From assembly GCA_036250195.1 (NCBI GenBank), contig JAVHZZ010000003.1, forward strand, positions 345,528,875-345,592,874: DNA of 64,000 nucleotides, read 5' to 3'. Shown piece after piece: positions 1 to 11,594 of the stretch. This DNA is from Mixophyes australis (Eukaryota > Chordata > Amphibia > Anura > Limnodynastidae). The stretch's first letter is position 1. Each line of letters begins with the position of its first letter. The translations under genes were made by a program, and so were the position numbers. A model generated the notes under the pieces. The model did not search any database. It was not told where the DNA came from and saw only the letters and a list, made by a program, of their open reading frames with translations.

Positions 1-830
1 CAAATGGTACATGCGCTACTGTTATAGATGATCTAGCAGTGCCTGGCCTCTTGTGAAGCAAAATTGTTTATTTTGGATGCTTTGGGCAACAAGCACGGCT
101 ATGTAGACTTGGGACTGCCTGGCTCTCCCTTTCCCACTTCGAACTCCATTTTGTATTACCTTTGCAGCTCGGTGCGTTACCCAAACTACTCTATATAATC
201 AAGCTACAGTTTAGAGATGATGTCACAGGGGAGAGACAGATTGTGTTCAGTGCTACTATTGGATGCCTGTATGCAATTAACTATGTGAGTTGTAGTTTAC
301 TGGCAGAATAATTGCTCTTAGAACGGTGATATCACTGCAAGCTGCCCTTCCCCCACCAAGACTGCATTTTGAAAACATACATAGTCAGAAATATCCTACT
401 GGGATATACAGAAGCTCCTAGAAAAAGGATTTTTTGGCCTCTCAATTATGAAGCAAAACACAAACACATTTCTTGGTAAAGTGCTAGCTTTATTTCAGAT
501 GATTTAAAGATGGAATTATCCTTTTATACAAATGACCTGGTCTCCATTTTCATTCTTGATATTGTTTTACATCATTGCTTAAACACTTTTGGCAAACTGG
601 GGTCATTCCATAGTTTTTCTCTCTTTATCATGATTTCTTGTGTGTAGATTTAATACACTAATGGAGCCCGCCAATTATTATGGGGAGGAATTCTCTTGGT
701 TTGGTAAGCACAAGTAGGTGGTACTGATGATGGTGGTGGTAGAGGACTATAACTGCTTTCCATTAGAGAAGCAAAAGATCACAGACAGAAAGAGATATAG
801 AGGGAGAAGGGGAATGCACTACTTATAGTA
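1..830. other. Intergenic stretch, no gene seen
   Basis: AT-rich sequence with stops in all frames. I recognise no exon, RNA gene or repeat family. Confidence 0.6.
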
Positions 831-1236
831 ATGTTACACCCACTTATGGAATTCTCTCCCTCGCACAATAAGACTTTCCTCTAGTCTTCAAACCTTCAAG
901 TGTTCTCTGAAAACCCACCTCTTCAGGCAAGCTTATAAAATTCCTCAACCACCCTCTTGACCTCACAGCTAACACAAGACAGCAACCCTTTGACCAACAT
1001 TGCTGTGTGACTGAATATACATAGCACTAAGCACTTTTTATTTTTGCATACTGGCTGAACCAATATGCAATATGTAGCACTTAGCCTCATGTATTAAACA
1101 GCCATTGTCTCATAGATTGTAAACTTGCAAGCAAGGCTCTCTTACCTCTCTGAGTGTTTGTTTTACCCAGTATTGTTTTATTCCTGTGATTGTTCCCAAT
1201 TGTAAAGCGCTACGGAATGTTGTTGATGATGATGTT
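831..1236 (+). mobile_element. L2-like LINE, 5'-truncated 3' end
   Basis: This carries the decayed C-terminal coding end of a non-LTR retrotransposon, from a trp-asn-ser-leu-pro-like segment to a lys-thr-his-leu-phe-arg-gln segment. A 3' UTR follows, ending in a TGTAAAGCGCTACGGAAT hairpin and a GATG-type tail. The same block recurs at 35890 and 48560 in the same orientation. It is dead and 5'-truncated, as is usual for LINE insertions. Assignment to the L2 group rests on the C-terminal protein pattern and the microsatellite tail, not on a database search. Confidence 0.7.
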
Positions 1237-2455
1237 ATATAATGACAGCTGCGTGCTTTCCCCTTATTATCTATTATAAACATAATGACTGATAGGCTAA
1301 AAATGTTAATCTATGTCCTGATGGGTATATGGCCATGGATTGCACCCCTGTGTAATGGTAGAGAGGGAAAAACAGTGTTCCTTGTATTTATTTCGTGTTG
1401 TTTAACAATTGAGAGTGTCCAGTGATTTACTCTGCAGCACGATGCAGCTTTGCGGTTTCTAGTGTCCTAGCCGATTCACAAGCATCATATGGCTCAGTCA
1501 CGTTTTGGAAGATCGCATTGAGCTATCCAATACTTATAAACCAGCCAGTAGGGTATGCAGACAGGTGTCAGACTCCCTAATGACAGAAAACAAGTGGGAG
1601 CGAGATCAGAAGGTTTGAGAGACGCAAAAGTACAACACTTTGTTTAGCCATCGGATACAATTTAAAATCATCAGCCAATATTGTGCCCAAATTATATTAA
1701 TTGGCTCCTCGGAGCTGCCTTAGATGGATAACTTACTGTAAGTCTGCCTGATTCAAAATAAAGATGTGGGCTGGTGTTCTTTCTATTCCAGGGCTTAGTC
1801 CCAATCCGGCTACAATGACATCTATTGTTTCAGAGACAATCACTCTATCTGAGCCCTACAGAAGTCTGCAGGATCAATAAAAGTAATAAAGACATCAAAT
1901 AGCAGCATATGTCACTTTATCAGAGGAGTGTCTTTAAAATCTGCTATGCTTCAATCACCTGCATTTTTAATATTGTGACTAAATTGTAATTGTTAGTGTA
2001 TGCCATCATGTGTACCATATACCATGCTCACCATATACCATAGTATTAGATTTACCCTAAATGTACAGTTACAGCAAATGCTATTGTGCAATTTGTTATG
2101 CTATACTACAACATGATAGCTGAAGAAGGCAGTTTATGGATATTACTAGTGCATGGTATCACCTATACTAGCAGGTTTAGATATGTGATGGGTTTATCAC
2201 ATTATAACCTTTTAGATATTTTAGTGTTAATACTTATTTCAGCATTTTTTACAATACTGTTTCCTGAACAAAGTACTTTATGTGTATCCCTGCTGACATA
2301 CTGAATTTGACCCCCAACTGGGGTTCCACTGTGCATGTGCCGGACCCGTGCATGCTCAGGAATGGCCCATGCACATGCTCTTCTGAGTTCTTCCCCTCCG
2401 GGCCCTGTAGCAGCTGTACCTCATGGGGTGGCGGTAGTTCTGCCATTGCCCCATC
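1237..2455. other. Intergenic stretch, no gene seen
   Basis: No coding or repeat signal that I can name. The last 8 bases (GCCCCATC) are the left target-site duplication of the adjacent hAT element. Confidence 0.55.
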
Positions 2456-2796
2456 CAGGGCCGGTGCAAGGGTCCTCTGCGCACTAGGAAACATTTCAAA
2501 ATACATCCTCCCCCCCTGGAAAACACACCACAGACGTTTACATACTTGACTTTGTGCTTTTGTGTTTTAAAAAAAAAAAAAAAGAGGAAAAGATAAGCTT
2601 TACCTCCAGCAGTCCAAATGCAGTGATGTTTGATGCAGAACGCTGTCCAGACTCCACTGCAGACACGGGCTTTCAAGAGGAGAGGTATCCAGGTGTTAGA
2701 TTTCAGAACAGAAAACTTGACACAATAAGCCTATGAATTATGCACTTGTTAAAGGCAATGAACGGCCCTAACATGTCCCTTCATCACACATATGAT

Positions 2797-3090
2797 CCTT
2801 ATCACCCCACTGCAACCCCCTCTGCATCACACCACTGCACCCACCTCTGCATCACTGCACCCACCTCTGCATCACATCACTGCATCCACCTCTGCATCAC
2901 ACCACTGCAACCCCCTCTGCATCACACCACTGCACCCACCACTGCACCCACCTCTGCATCACACCACTGCAACCCCCTCTGCATCACACCACTGCACCCA
3001 CCTCTGCATCACACCACTGCACCCACCTCTGCATCACACCACTGCAACCCCCTCTGCATCACACCACTGCAACCCCCTCTGCATCACTTG
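2797..3090. repeat. Minisatellite of 20-25 bp units inside hAT 1
   Basis: Head-to-tail variants of CTCTGCATCACACCACTGCA with spacing of 25 and sometimes 20 bases. It reads open in more than one frame as His/Pro/Leu-rich peptides, because the units lack stop codons. I do not treat these as genes. Confidence 0.9.
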
Positions 3091-3120
3091 CAAACTGTAG
3101 TGTAGAAATTCTACCCCAGT

Positions 3121-3282
3121 ATGAGGTGCCAATAAAATAGTAATTTTCTCCACCATAGTTTGAAAATCAAATATATAGCATGAGGTGGCAAATAATTTTG
3201 AATATTATTTGCCACCTCATGCTCTCTATTTTTTTTTTTTCAAACTATGGTGGAGAAAATTACTATTTTATTGGCACCTCAT
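3121..3282. repeat. Nested inverted repeat (hairpin) inside hAT 1
   Basis: The arms 3121-3162 and 3241-3282 are perfect 42-bp reverse complements. Inside the loop, a second pair at about 3178-3196 and 3204-3222 (GCATGAGGTGGCAAATAAT) is also perfect. This looks like a small foldback element or an internal inverted duplication. Confidence 0.85.
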
Positions 3283-3945
3283 GCTCTATATTTTATTTAC
3301 AAACTACCCCATAGTTTGCAAGTCAAATATAGGGCATAAGGCCAAAAAAAGTAATCCACCCCCCCCCCCCCCCTTCCCCACACACATATTTTTTTTTTAC
3401 CTCCCTACTTCCTAGATTGGACTTTGATGGGGCACCCTCTTTTTAAAAAATAAAAAAATAAATAATTAGATTGTGTTTACTCACTCTTTTTTCTCCTGAA
3501 GTCTGGTCAACAGATGAGGTGGGGGGGGGGGGGCTCTTCAAACCTCTTCTCTCTTCAATGGCTGCCCCTCGGCTTCTGCACACAGAGGAGGGAGGGTGGA
3601 GCAATGCATGTTGGAAGGGGAGGAGCGTGGGGAAATAAATTTACTCACACTGTCACTGACCGACAGTGTGAGATCAGGAGCAGCTACATGCAAGCACATT
3701 GGACAGAGGCACCGCCGAAGAGAGATCACATGATCACTGACAGTCAGTGATCATGTGTGAGTGCGGCTGTCTGGTCGCATCCATCTGACGGACTTTACAA
3801 ATCAGCTGGCGCCACGCCGCCGCTGCATTTCTGTCCCCAAACCGCTGACTAGATTAGAAAATCTAGTCAGCGGCGCCCTGCAGGTCCCGGCACCCTAGGC
3901 AACTGCCTAAGGTTGCCTAATGGAAGCTCCGGGCCTGGCCCCATC

Positions 3946-5331
3946 ATGTAATTAGATACCAGCATCCTCCTTCCTGCTATTTCTCTATTGCCCTATTGAC
4001 CCCAGATATTCCTGGGGGTAGGAATGGTGCCTCACATACCCTGTCCCTCTTTAATTAATATATGCTGAAATATATATATGTATATAATTGAGATGCATAT
4101 TATAAATTAAATAACTAAAGTGTTTATTCTTAACCAAATACGTCCAGTCCATACTCCATCTGTAAGTGCTTGTTTTTATTTTGTCTTTGTACTATTCTAC
4201 TTTGGGTGGAGTTATCCTTTAGGTCATGTTCTTCCAGTATACCTCCCATACCCATATCATTTATCAGTGCTTCTTTTCAGTTAAATCCACTTCAATTGAT
4301 TTTTCACAAACCTTGAGGACACTTTTTCCGCTGATCAAAGAAAATAGTTCACTGTGCACAAAAGGACTGATGTTCAGCCTCTGCCGCCCATAAGCACAGT
4401 CTACAACTTAATGCTAAGTCCTGGCCCAGAGGCACGTGTTGGGAGAGTGGCAGGAATCATCCGCTGTAGGTAATTACCTCTTGTTATTTTATTCAAACTT
4501 GATTTGTTGTACCATTTTTGCAAATAAATTGACATTTATCTGTAGGGTTTTTGTCTTTATTTTAGGAGGTGTTTCAGTCTAAAGCGACAATTTATACACA
4601 TATCACATGTTCCATATACTGAATTGCTGTTTGAATCTGGAGCTCGTCTGTAAATGATGCAGATCCAGTTACAGTGAGGACACTTATTCCGATATTATTG
4701 ATCACTGCAAGACACAACAGTCAGCAGATTACACTCCAGACCAGCTACTGCTTGGTAAAAGTGTTAATAACTAACATAGATACAATGAAATATGCTGCAA
4801 GTTGTTACTGTGTTAAGAGGTATTGACACAAACTGTAAAGGGCAGTAAACAAAGGGGATGTAATTGGGGACAGTTACGTAAATTGTTCCAGAAATAAAAC
4901 AGTTTATAAAATGAATATCTGGATGGATGATCGGTTTTTTTCACATTTTCTTCAGTAACAGTTTTCTTGTCCCCCAATATGTCTTTCTATCGCCTTTGCC
5001 TCACAAAGATAAGGAGAAATAATAAGCGTAGCTGCTATTTTTGGGACACTGCGCTGCTGAGCCGCGGCAGCTGAATGTTTCACACACAGAGCTGTCTCAG
5101 TGGACCTCGGAACATGTCGTTCCCCATTATGTCATATTTACTTAGCATATTATGCTTAGCATACTTTGTGCATATTAAAAACGAACCTTTAATGAATAAC
5201 AAGATGGTAAGAATCACAACTAATATGCAGAAAAGAAATATTTTTATTGTGCGGCTGATCAACATTAAAAAACAGGGACAACAGTTTCCAGGGACAGATC
5301 TGTAAACTTGGAATTGTCCCTCATATAAGTC
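3946..5331. other. Intergenic stretch, no gene seen
   Basis: Ordinary AT-rich sequence with scattered short ORFs. Nothing recognised. Confidence 0.55.
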
Positions 5332-5334
5332 ATA

Positions 5335-5513
5335 GGGGCATATTCAATTGTCGAAAATCTCGCACTCGTTGCACTATTATCGTTACTACGGTAATAGTGC
5401 ACGTAAAAACAGTTAATACGGTAATTTCCTCGCTGGATTTCAGCTCTCGGCTACTTATTACCGTATTAACTAGTTTTTCCGCAGCGCGGAAAACTAACAG
5501 TTGAATATGCCCC
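5335..5513. mobile_element. Foldback MITE, Harbinger-like, ATA duplication
   Basis: This 179-bp element begins GGGGCATATTCAATTG and ends with its reverse complement, apart from one base (GTTGAATATGCCCC). The flanks repeat ATA at 5332-5334 and 5514-5516. The same termini occur at 57722. A 3-bp duplication with GGGC/GGGG ends is typical of PIF/Harbinger-derived MITEs. There is no coding capacity. Confidence 0.7.
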
Positions 5514-5516
5514 ATA

Positions 5517-6685
5517 GAATGACTGGCGCACATCTTACCCTGAAAATGTCATTGTTACCATCACTCCTGACCAGGGAAGAGAAGGAGGATGTAGAAAACA
5601 GACATGGGGGGGGGTATAGATAAATCTTCCTGCCAAGGTTGCCTATCCCACTGCAGATCTAGTTCAGCTATATGGATGTTTCTTGAAATTTAAGCTGCTG
5701 TGTCTATCCTATTGTCAAGGCTGCTATGAGGAATTTGGGGCTCTGGTATTGCAACTCTTTGGGGCCCCCTCCATAGATGCTTAGGCTATGCCAAAGGGGT
5801 GTGGTCACACAGTGCTGGCGTGTGGCTGCACCTCTTTTGGGTCCTGACTAGTAAATGAAAATAGCTAGACAGCCACCTACCCCTAAAAATAAAACCCTGC
5901 ATTGCCATGTGCACCATTGGCAGGAAATATGGAAAGCCGAGCAATCCGTAAACACAGATCATGTAGTATATAATACACAAATTATTACATAACAAGTTTT
6001 TCTGGATAAGCTCAGAAGGAAGATATGTCATTTCTGGATGACAAGCAGGGTAAGGCTGTCAACATTTACACTGGAGGGCAAACACAAGAAAGAGGCACAG
6101 GCTCATCTACCAATGCACCAGTAATAGAAAAATGGGCTTTGATGTAAATCGTGCAATAATTGTTTGTCTAATGTGTATGTGTTTATACATAGCCAATAAC
6201 ATATTATATGAATATATGACAATTTGTTATGTCAAAGAACTATATTCAAATACAACATCTACCAGATCCCATCTGAGTCGTAGTCAGCGTCCTTGTGACC
6301 GCTACACAATATGAAAGGCATCCTACTGATAGCCACACAAAATGGAGAGCATGTTTGTGAATGTCACACAATACAGAGAGCTTCTTTGTGACAGCAATAC
6401 AAAGCAAAGAGCATACATGTGCCCACCACACAAAGCAGAGATCATGCCCTCCCAGGCAAATCATGGCTACACCACAGCCATACCATTCCCCCTCCCTGAC
6501 AACATCATGCCAGCCCCAGCCATATCATGCTCTCCCCAGCTGTATCATGCCTATATCATGCTGCTAACAACCATCACCATCAGGGTGGAACCCTGGAGAC
6601 GTCTTCAGAATGAGCAGGAAAACCATTAGTCTTGCGAGATAAGGATTACATCATCTCAAGAAACTAAGAATTCTGTGCTTCAGAC
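5517..6685. other. Intergenic stretch with weak degenerate repeats
   Basis: No gene seen. From about 6290 to 6560 there are loose repeats: first a roughly 35-base spacing of ACACAA..GAGAGCAT-like words, then several ATCATGCC/CCAGCC words. Short Pro/His-rich reading frames here follow from the repeats. Confidence 0.5.
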
Positions 6686-7119
6686 AGTAACTCATGAGCC
6701 GAGAAACCCATATACACACACATCCCTCCACCAACGGAAGTAAAAAACGGGTAGTCACATGTTAGCTGGTTTGGTACACAAGCGGGTAGTCACACGTTAG
6801 CCGGATCGGTACACAAGCGGGTAGTCACAGATGCAAGGTAGAGTAGCAGGTAGCAGGAGCTGAGCAAGCAGAATACTCAAGCATAGGTCTGAATCAGGAA
6901 GTGCCATTTATAGGCCCAAAAAGGAAACAGGATCCAAGATGGTTTCTCTTTGATTCCAAACTGACCATCTTGGATAAGGGCAAATCTAAGGGCAAGTTTG
7001 CAAATACAGAGACCTCTAGTGGTCGGAGGTGCAAATGTCAAGGTAATTCCTTACAGCAAGTTTTCAAATACAGAGACCTCTAGTGGTCGAAGGGGCAAGT
7101 GTCAAGGTAATTCCTTACA
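6686..7119 (-). repeat. 3' LTR of the chromovirus
   Basis: It starts TGTAAGG at 7119, directly after the polypurine tract. It differs from the 5' LTR by point changes, a 64-bp duplication of the U3 start (copies ending 7055 and 7119), and only three 35-bp repeats (6749, 6784, 6819) instead of five. The TATA box (6912-6907) and putative RNA start (6882) are kept. Similarity to the 5' LTR fades below about 6745, so the lower boundary is approximate. Confidence 0.7.
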
Positions 7120-7817
7120 GTATTCCCCCCTTTCAATAACGTCCTCTGTGCCTTGCAGGGTTTCTCCGGGTATCTTTGGTGAAATTCACGCAGTAATAGA
7201 GGTGCATGGATGTTCTCTTCTGGTTCCCATGAATTGTCTTCTGGTTCATATCCCTGCCATTGTATCAAATACTGAAGTCTATTTCTAAATATTCGAGAAT
7301 CTAGTATTTTCTCTACCAGAAACTCTTCATGTTCATCAATTTGAACAGGATCTGGAGGAGGCAAGGTACGACCAGGAAATGGATTTGAAACTACTGGCTT
7401 CAGTAAGGAAACATGAAAGACAGGATGAACCTTCATAGAACCTTCAAGTCGAAAGGCAGATGAACTGACTTGGGCCAAAATTTTAAAAGGACCTATATAT
7501 TTCGGTCCTAATTTAGGACTAGGCTCGCTTACTTTTAGGTTTCTTGTAGAAAGCCAAACATCATCACCAACATTTAAAACTGGTGCAGCTTTACAATGTC
7601 TGTCTGCAATTCTTTTATAACTGGCCTGTGCATGTTGCAATGTTTCTCTTAATACTTTGAGATTACTCTGTAGTGACTCTAGTCTGGATGTGACAGCAGG
7701 TATGGAAGAATCATGTGGAAAATTGGGGAGTAGGTTTTGATGATACTCCAAATTGGCATAAAAAGGACTTTGTCTTGTGGATGAGTGTTGTGAGTTGTTG
7801 TACGAAAATTCTGCCAT
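7080..7817 (-). pseudogene. pol: Chromovirus integrase C-terminus with chromodomain
   Basis: This 245-codon open segment is in the same frame as the integrase core at 8225-8001. It contains the GPY/F-like module (GPKYIGPFKIL, 104-114). It ends in a chromodomain (about 166-218) with the aromatic positions in EFLVEKILDSR, YLIQWQGY and NSWEPEENI. Chromodomains of chromoviruses are thought to guide integration to particular chromatin. The frame runs on through the polypurine tract and stops only inside the 3' LTR (7082-7080). Confidence 0.87.
7121..7135 (-). promoter_or_regulatory. Polypurine tract
   Basis: The minus strand reads GAAAGGGGGGAATAC just before the 3' LTR start at 7119. This is the expected plus-strand primer site, and it also encodes part of the pol reading frame (Lys-Gly-Gly-Asn). 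Confidence 0.8.
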
Positions 7818-8000
7818 TGGCAGAACGTTAGTCCAGTCATCTTGCAGATGGCAAATGTAGCACCGTAGGTATTGTTATAAAGTCTGATTGGTGCGTTCTG
7901 TCTGTCCATTGGATTGAGGATGGAAAGCAGTTGATAATCGGATATTAATGTTAAGAGCACTACAAAACTGCTTCCAAAAACGTGAAGTAAATTGTACTCC

Positions 8001-8225
8001 TCAGTCAGAGACTACATCATCAGGGACTCCATGTAGACGAAACACTTCCCTGATTAGTAATTCTGCTGTTTCTTTTGCAGAAGGAAGTCCACGACAGGCC
8101 ACAAAATGAGCCATTTTTGCGAGTCGATCTACAACCACCAGAATTGTAGTCATACCCTTGGATGATGGTAAATCTACAATAAAATCCATAGAGATTGATC
8201 CCCATGGACGTGAAGGAACTAGCAA
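8001..8225 (-). pseudogene. pol: Chromovirus integrase core, interrupted by stop
   Basis: About 75 codons of the integrase catalytic core. The first catalytic Asp is in SMDFIVDLP and the second is in VVSD, which is followed at once by a TGA (8003-8001). In the same frame downstream the third catalytic residue, the Glu in GQTERTNQ, is still readable near 7910. A second stop follows at about 7875. The zinc-binding HHCC region lies upstream (8230-8480) in damaged form. Integrase inserts the cDNA into the genome. Confidence 0.8.
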
Positions 8226-8858
8226 AGGTGGAGCAATGCGGGGAGTCTTAAACCGGGCACAAGTACTGCATGATGATACAAATCTTTTAACATCCTCCTT
8301 GTATTTCGGCCACCAGAAGTAACGAGATAATAATTCATGAGTCTTGAAAATACCTTTATGGCCTGCCAGTCTAGAGTCATGGACAAATTGCAGTACTCTT
8401 AGTCGTGCTGCTGCTGGTACATACAGGCGATGGCCAAACTTCCAAATGTTATTTCGATAGGTTAAGTGTAAATCTGTAGGGGGTTCTAAAAGTATCGGAT
8501 CAGTTCTATAACCTTTTTGATGTCAGACAACAGCTCGCCAGTGCCAATAGCTCCCAAGAAATTTGACTTAGAGAGGATTGTCTCTTCCGGATCAAGCTGT
8601 GGTGAGTCTTCCATGTATGCTCTGGATAGGGCATCAGCTTTCCCATTTCGGGATCCAGGTCTATAAGAGATAACAAAATCAAAACGATTTAGGAATAAAC
8701 TCCATCTGGCTTGTCACAGAGAAAGTCTTTTTGCAGACCGAACAAACTCTAGGTTCCGGTGGTCAGTAAGTACGGTAATTTGATGTGCAGCACCTTCAAG
8801 CAAATGTCTCCATTCAGTAAATGCAGCCACAATGGCTAATAGTTCTTTATTTCCCACA

Positions 8859-10031
8859 TCATAATTTCTTTTCTGAAGCAGTCATTTGACGGGAGAAAAA
8901 AGCACATGGGTGTAAAAGCATCTTCTCTCCTATTCTCTGTGATAATATTGCCCCTACTGCTGAATCTGAAGCATCTGCCTCAAGGATAAAAGGAAGTTCT
9001 GGGTTGGGATATATTAATATGGGATCTGTTGTAAACCTTGTCTTAAGCAGAGAAAAAGCCCCTTCAGCTTCTGGAGACCAATGGAAAGGTGATCCCTTCT
9101 TGGTTAGTTGAGTAATTGGCATCACAATCTTGGAAAAGTTTTTAATGAAACGTCTATAGAAGTTGGCAAACCATACGAACCTTTGTACCTCCTTTACATT
9201 TCTTGGAGCTGGCCAATCTACTATAGCCTGGACCTTGCTAGGGTCCATTCTCAAACCTTGAGGTGAGATGATATAGCCCAAGAACTGAATCTGTGTTTGG
9301 TGGAATTCACACTTCTCCAACTTAATGTACAAACAGTGTCTGCGAAGACATTCCAGTACAGTACGAACTTGTTGTTGGTGCTCCTCTTGGGAATTTGAGA
9401 AAATTAGAATGTCATCGAGATAAATGACAACAAATTGGTCAATTAAATCTTTAAAAACATCATTCATGAAATGTTGGAATGTAGCAGGAGCATTGCACAG
9501 TCCAAAGGGCATCACTAGATGTTTAAAATGTCCATATTTACATCGGAAAGCAGTCTTCCATTCATCGCCAGATCGTATGCGAACTAAATTATATGCCCCT
9601 CGTAGATCTAATTTGGTAAAAATTCTTGCTGAGCGAAGCCTCTCCAGTAATTCTGAAATAAGTGGGAGCAGATAGCGGTTCTTGATTGTCACTTTATTCA
9701 ACACTCTATAGTCAATACATGGTCGCAAAGAGCCATCCTTCTTTTTCACATAGAAAATAGGTGCACCGGCTGGAGACGTAGAAGGACGAATAAAACCTTT
9801 TTCCAAACTTTCATCCACATAGTTCTTGAGGACCTTTAACTCTGGCTCGGCTAATGGATAAATACGTCCAAAGGGTATAGCAGCCCCAGGTAACAAATCC
9901 ACAGGACAATCATAGGGTCTGTGAGGTGGTAATTTGTCAGCATTCCTCTTACTACAGACATCAGAAAAGTCCTTATATTGTGGAGGTAGCTGGTCCAAAA
10001 CATGAGGAGGGGAATTATATAACTTGCTCAC
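8859..10031 (-). pseudogene. pol: Chromovirus reverse transcriptase and start of RNase H
   Basis: This 390-codon segment contains a full Ty3/gypsy reverse transcriptase: a leucine-rich lead-in, the template-grip region with [15 protein letters not shown] (95-109), the first catalytic Asp in LDLRGAYN (D142), the [13 protein letters not shown] motif (174-186), and the catalytic pair in YLDD (D206, D207). RNase H begins at about 345, with its first acidic residue in EADASD (D353). A one-base insertion ends the frame at 8859. The RNase H then continues in a neighbouring frame, with at least one further stop that looks like a CGA-to-TGA change near 8715. The enzyme would copy element RNA into cDNA; this copy cannot make the whole polyprotein. 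Confidence 0.88.
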
Positions 10032-10286
10032 CTCTTCAACAGAGGTTTCAGGTTTAGTCTCCGGAGCATATGTTTCTTGTGAAAAAGAAATAGTCTTTGA
10101 TTCCCAGTTAATGGATGGATTATTTTGCAGCCAACCAAGGAATTCCCAGAATAATAGGAAACTGGGGAGAAGAGATCAGTAAGAATGTCAGAGTCTCATG
10201 ATGGTTTGGCTCAATTACGAGGTCCAGGGGTTCGGTTTCATGAGTAACTGGACCAGAGTTCAAAGGAGAACCATCCACAGTTTCCA

Positions 10287-11576
10287 TTAACACTGGTATC
10301 TGTCTCTCTCTAAATTCAATCTTATAATGTCCATAAAATTGCCGTTCGCACCAGAGTCCACCATTGCTGTATTGGAAATGCAGTGTGCACCGATCTGGAA
10401 TCGAATTGGAATTGAGAAGTGTGAGTTATTATTTCCCTTATTCTTTTCAGTTGATGCTAAAGAGGAGAGACAATAAATAATTGCATTCACATGCTGAGGA
10501 ATGTCAGAAATCACAGACTCCTGGTCTGAAAAGTCTGCATCTGCTAAGCTAGCCACTGTCTTCTGAGGTCTTCTAGGACAATTTGAGACATAATGTCCTG
10601 GTTTGCCACAATAAAGGCACAAGTTCTCTTGACGTCGTTGCTCCCTTCTCTCATTGGAAGTACGTTTGTGAAGTGTGTCTACTTGCATGGGTTCAGACTC
10701 AAATTCTTTAGTGGATTTTACCTCAGAATTCCCATAATAGTTTGAAGTTGTGGGTTCTCGATAACTGGGGTATGTCCAGGTTAAGGCCTTCCTTTCTTGT
10801 CGTCTTTCAATCAGACGAGCATCAATTCGAATGCAATGGATAATGAAAGGCTCAAGTTCAGTTGGTGCCTCTGCTCGGGCTAATTCATCTTTAATGGTCT
10901 CAGAAAGTCCCCTACGGTAGACAGACAGCTGTGCCTCAGAATTCCAAGTAGTATCAAGGACCCATCTTCGAAAGTCTGCAGTATATTCCACAACTGAGCG
11001 TCTCCCCTGACGTAATTTCAATAATGTTTTTTCAGCAGTATCTTTCCGGTTCAGATCATCAAAGGTTTGTTTCATTACTTTGAGGAAGTCATCAAATTTC
11101 TCTAATATTGGACTAGAAGTTTCAATATAAGGAGAAGCCCATGCAAGGGCAGTGTCCTTAAGAAGCAAAAGCATACACCGCACCATTGACTGTTCAGACT
11201 GAAAATGGGACTCATACAGTTGGAAATGCAGCTGGCATTGATTTATAAATCCGCAGAACTTTTGAGGGTCCCCTCCAAACCGGGCTGGTGGGAGAGGGAG
11301 AGCAGCAGGGGATGGTGAAGTCACAGGCACTTGTGGTGACCCCTTCTCCAACTCTAAGATACGTTCCTCATGTTGAGATAGTCTAATTAGAAATTCCTGG
11401 AAACCACTATGTGCGTCACAGGTTTTTTGTGAGATAACTTGAAACTCTTGCTTAACCTGTGCTTCGAGAGTCACAAAACTGTCCTTCAGGAATTTCAACT
11501 CTGCCTGGCATTCAATTAGCACGGTGGTTAAACTTGCCAAGCGCCGCTTAATAGGTATATCTTCGGCGGGATTCAT
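10287..11576 (-). pseudogene. gag: Chromovirus gag with zinc knuckle and start of protease
   Basis: An open frame of 429 codons starts at the ATG just 18 nt after the 5' LTR. It has a predicted helical N-terminus (residues 1-80), a Pro-rich linker, and a sushi/PEG10-like capsid region from about residue 98 (RFGGDPQKFCGFINQC) to about 260. A CCHC zinc knuckle follows (C320, C323, H328, C333), then the aspartic protease active-site motif DSGA at 407-410. Translation stops soon after, because of a one-base frameshift near 10335. The rest of the protease is readable in another frame, down to an LGIPWL-like motif. Gag packages the element RNA into particles. As it stands, this copy makes a Gag fused to a truncated protease. 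Confidence 0.85.
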
Positions 11577-11582
11577 TTCAAG

Positions 11583-11594
11583 GCTTGAGTATCC
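11583..11594 (-). promoter_or_regulatory. Self-priming primer-binding site
   Basis: Immediately after the LTR end the minus strand reads GGATACTCAAGC. The predicted RNA 5' end (from 11852) reads GCTTGAGTATTC. The two pair over all 12 positions with one G-U wobble, and pairing continues two bases into the LTR end. No tRNA-type TGG start is present. Tf1 and sushi elements are known to use their own RNA 5' end as primer; that this copy did so is inference. The gag ATG follows 6 nt later. Confidence 0.75.

Larger units (their letters stand above)
2456..3937. mobile_element. Non-autonomous hAT-like DNA transposon 1
   Basis: The element starts CAGGGCCGG and ends CCGGGCCTG, so its termini are imperfect inverted repeats. 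It is flanked by an exact 8-bp duplication, GCCCCATC, at 2448-2455 and 3938-3945. An 8-bp duplication with CAG-type ends is the hAT signature. The interior has no transposase. It holds a GC-poor minisatellite (2797-3090), a 42-bp perfect inverted repeat (3121-3282), homopolymer runs, and a palindrome around 3727-3757 (arms CACATGATCACTGAC). Confidence 0.8.

Noticed and set aside
2740..3105. His/Pro/Leu-rich open frames of 102 and 121 codons
   Set aside because: Minisatellite readings in two frames, with no start context or conservation.
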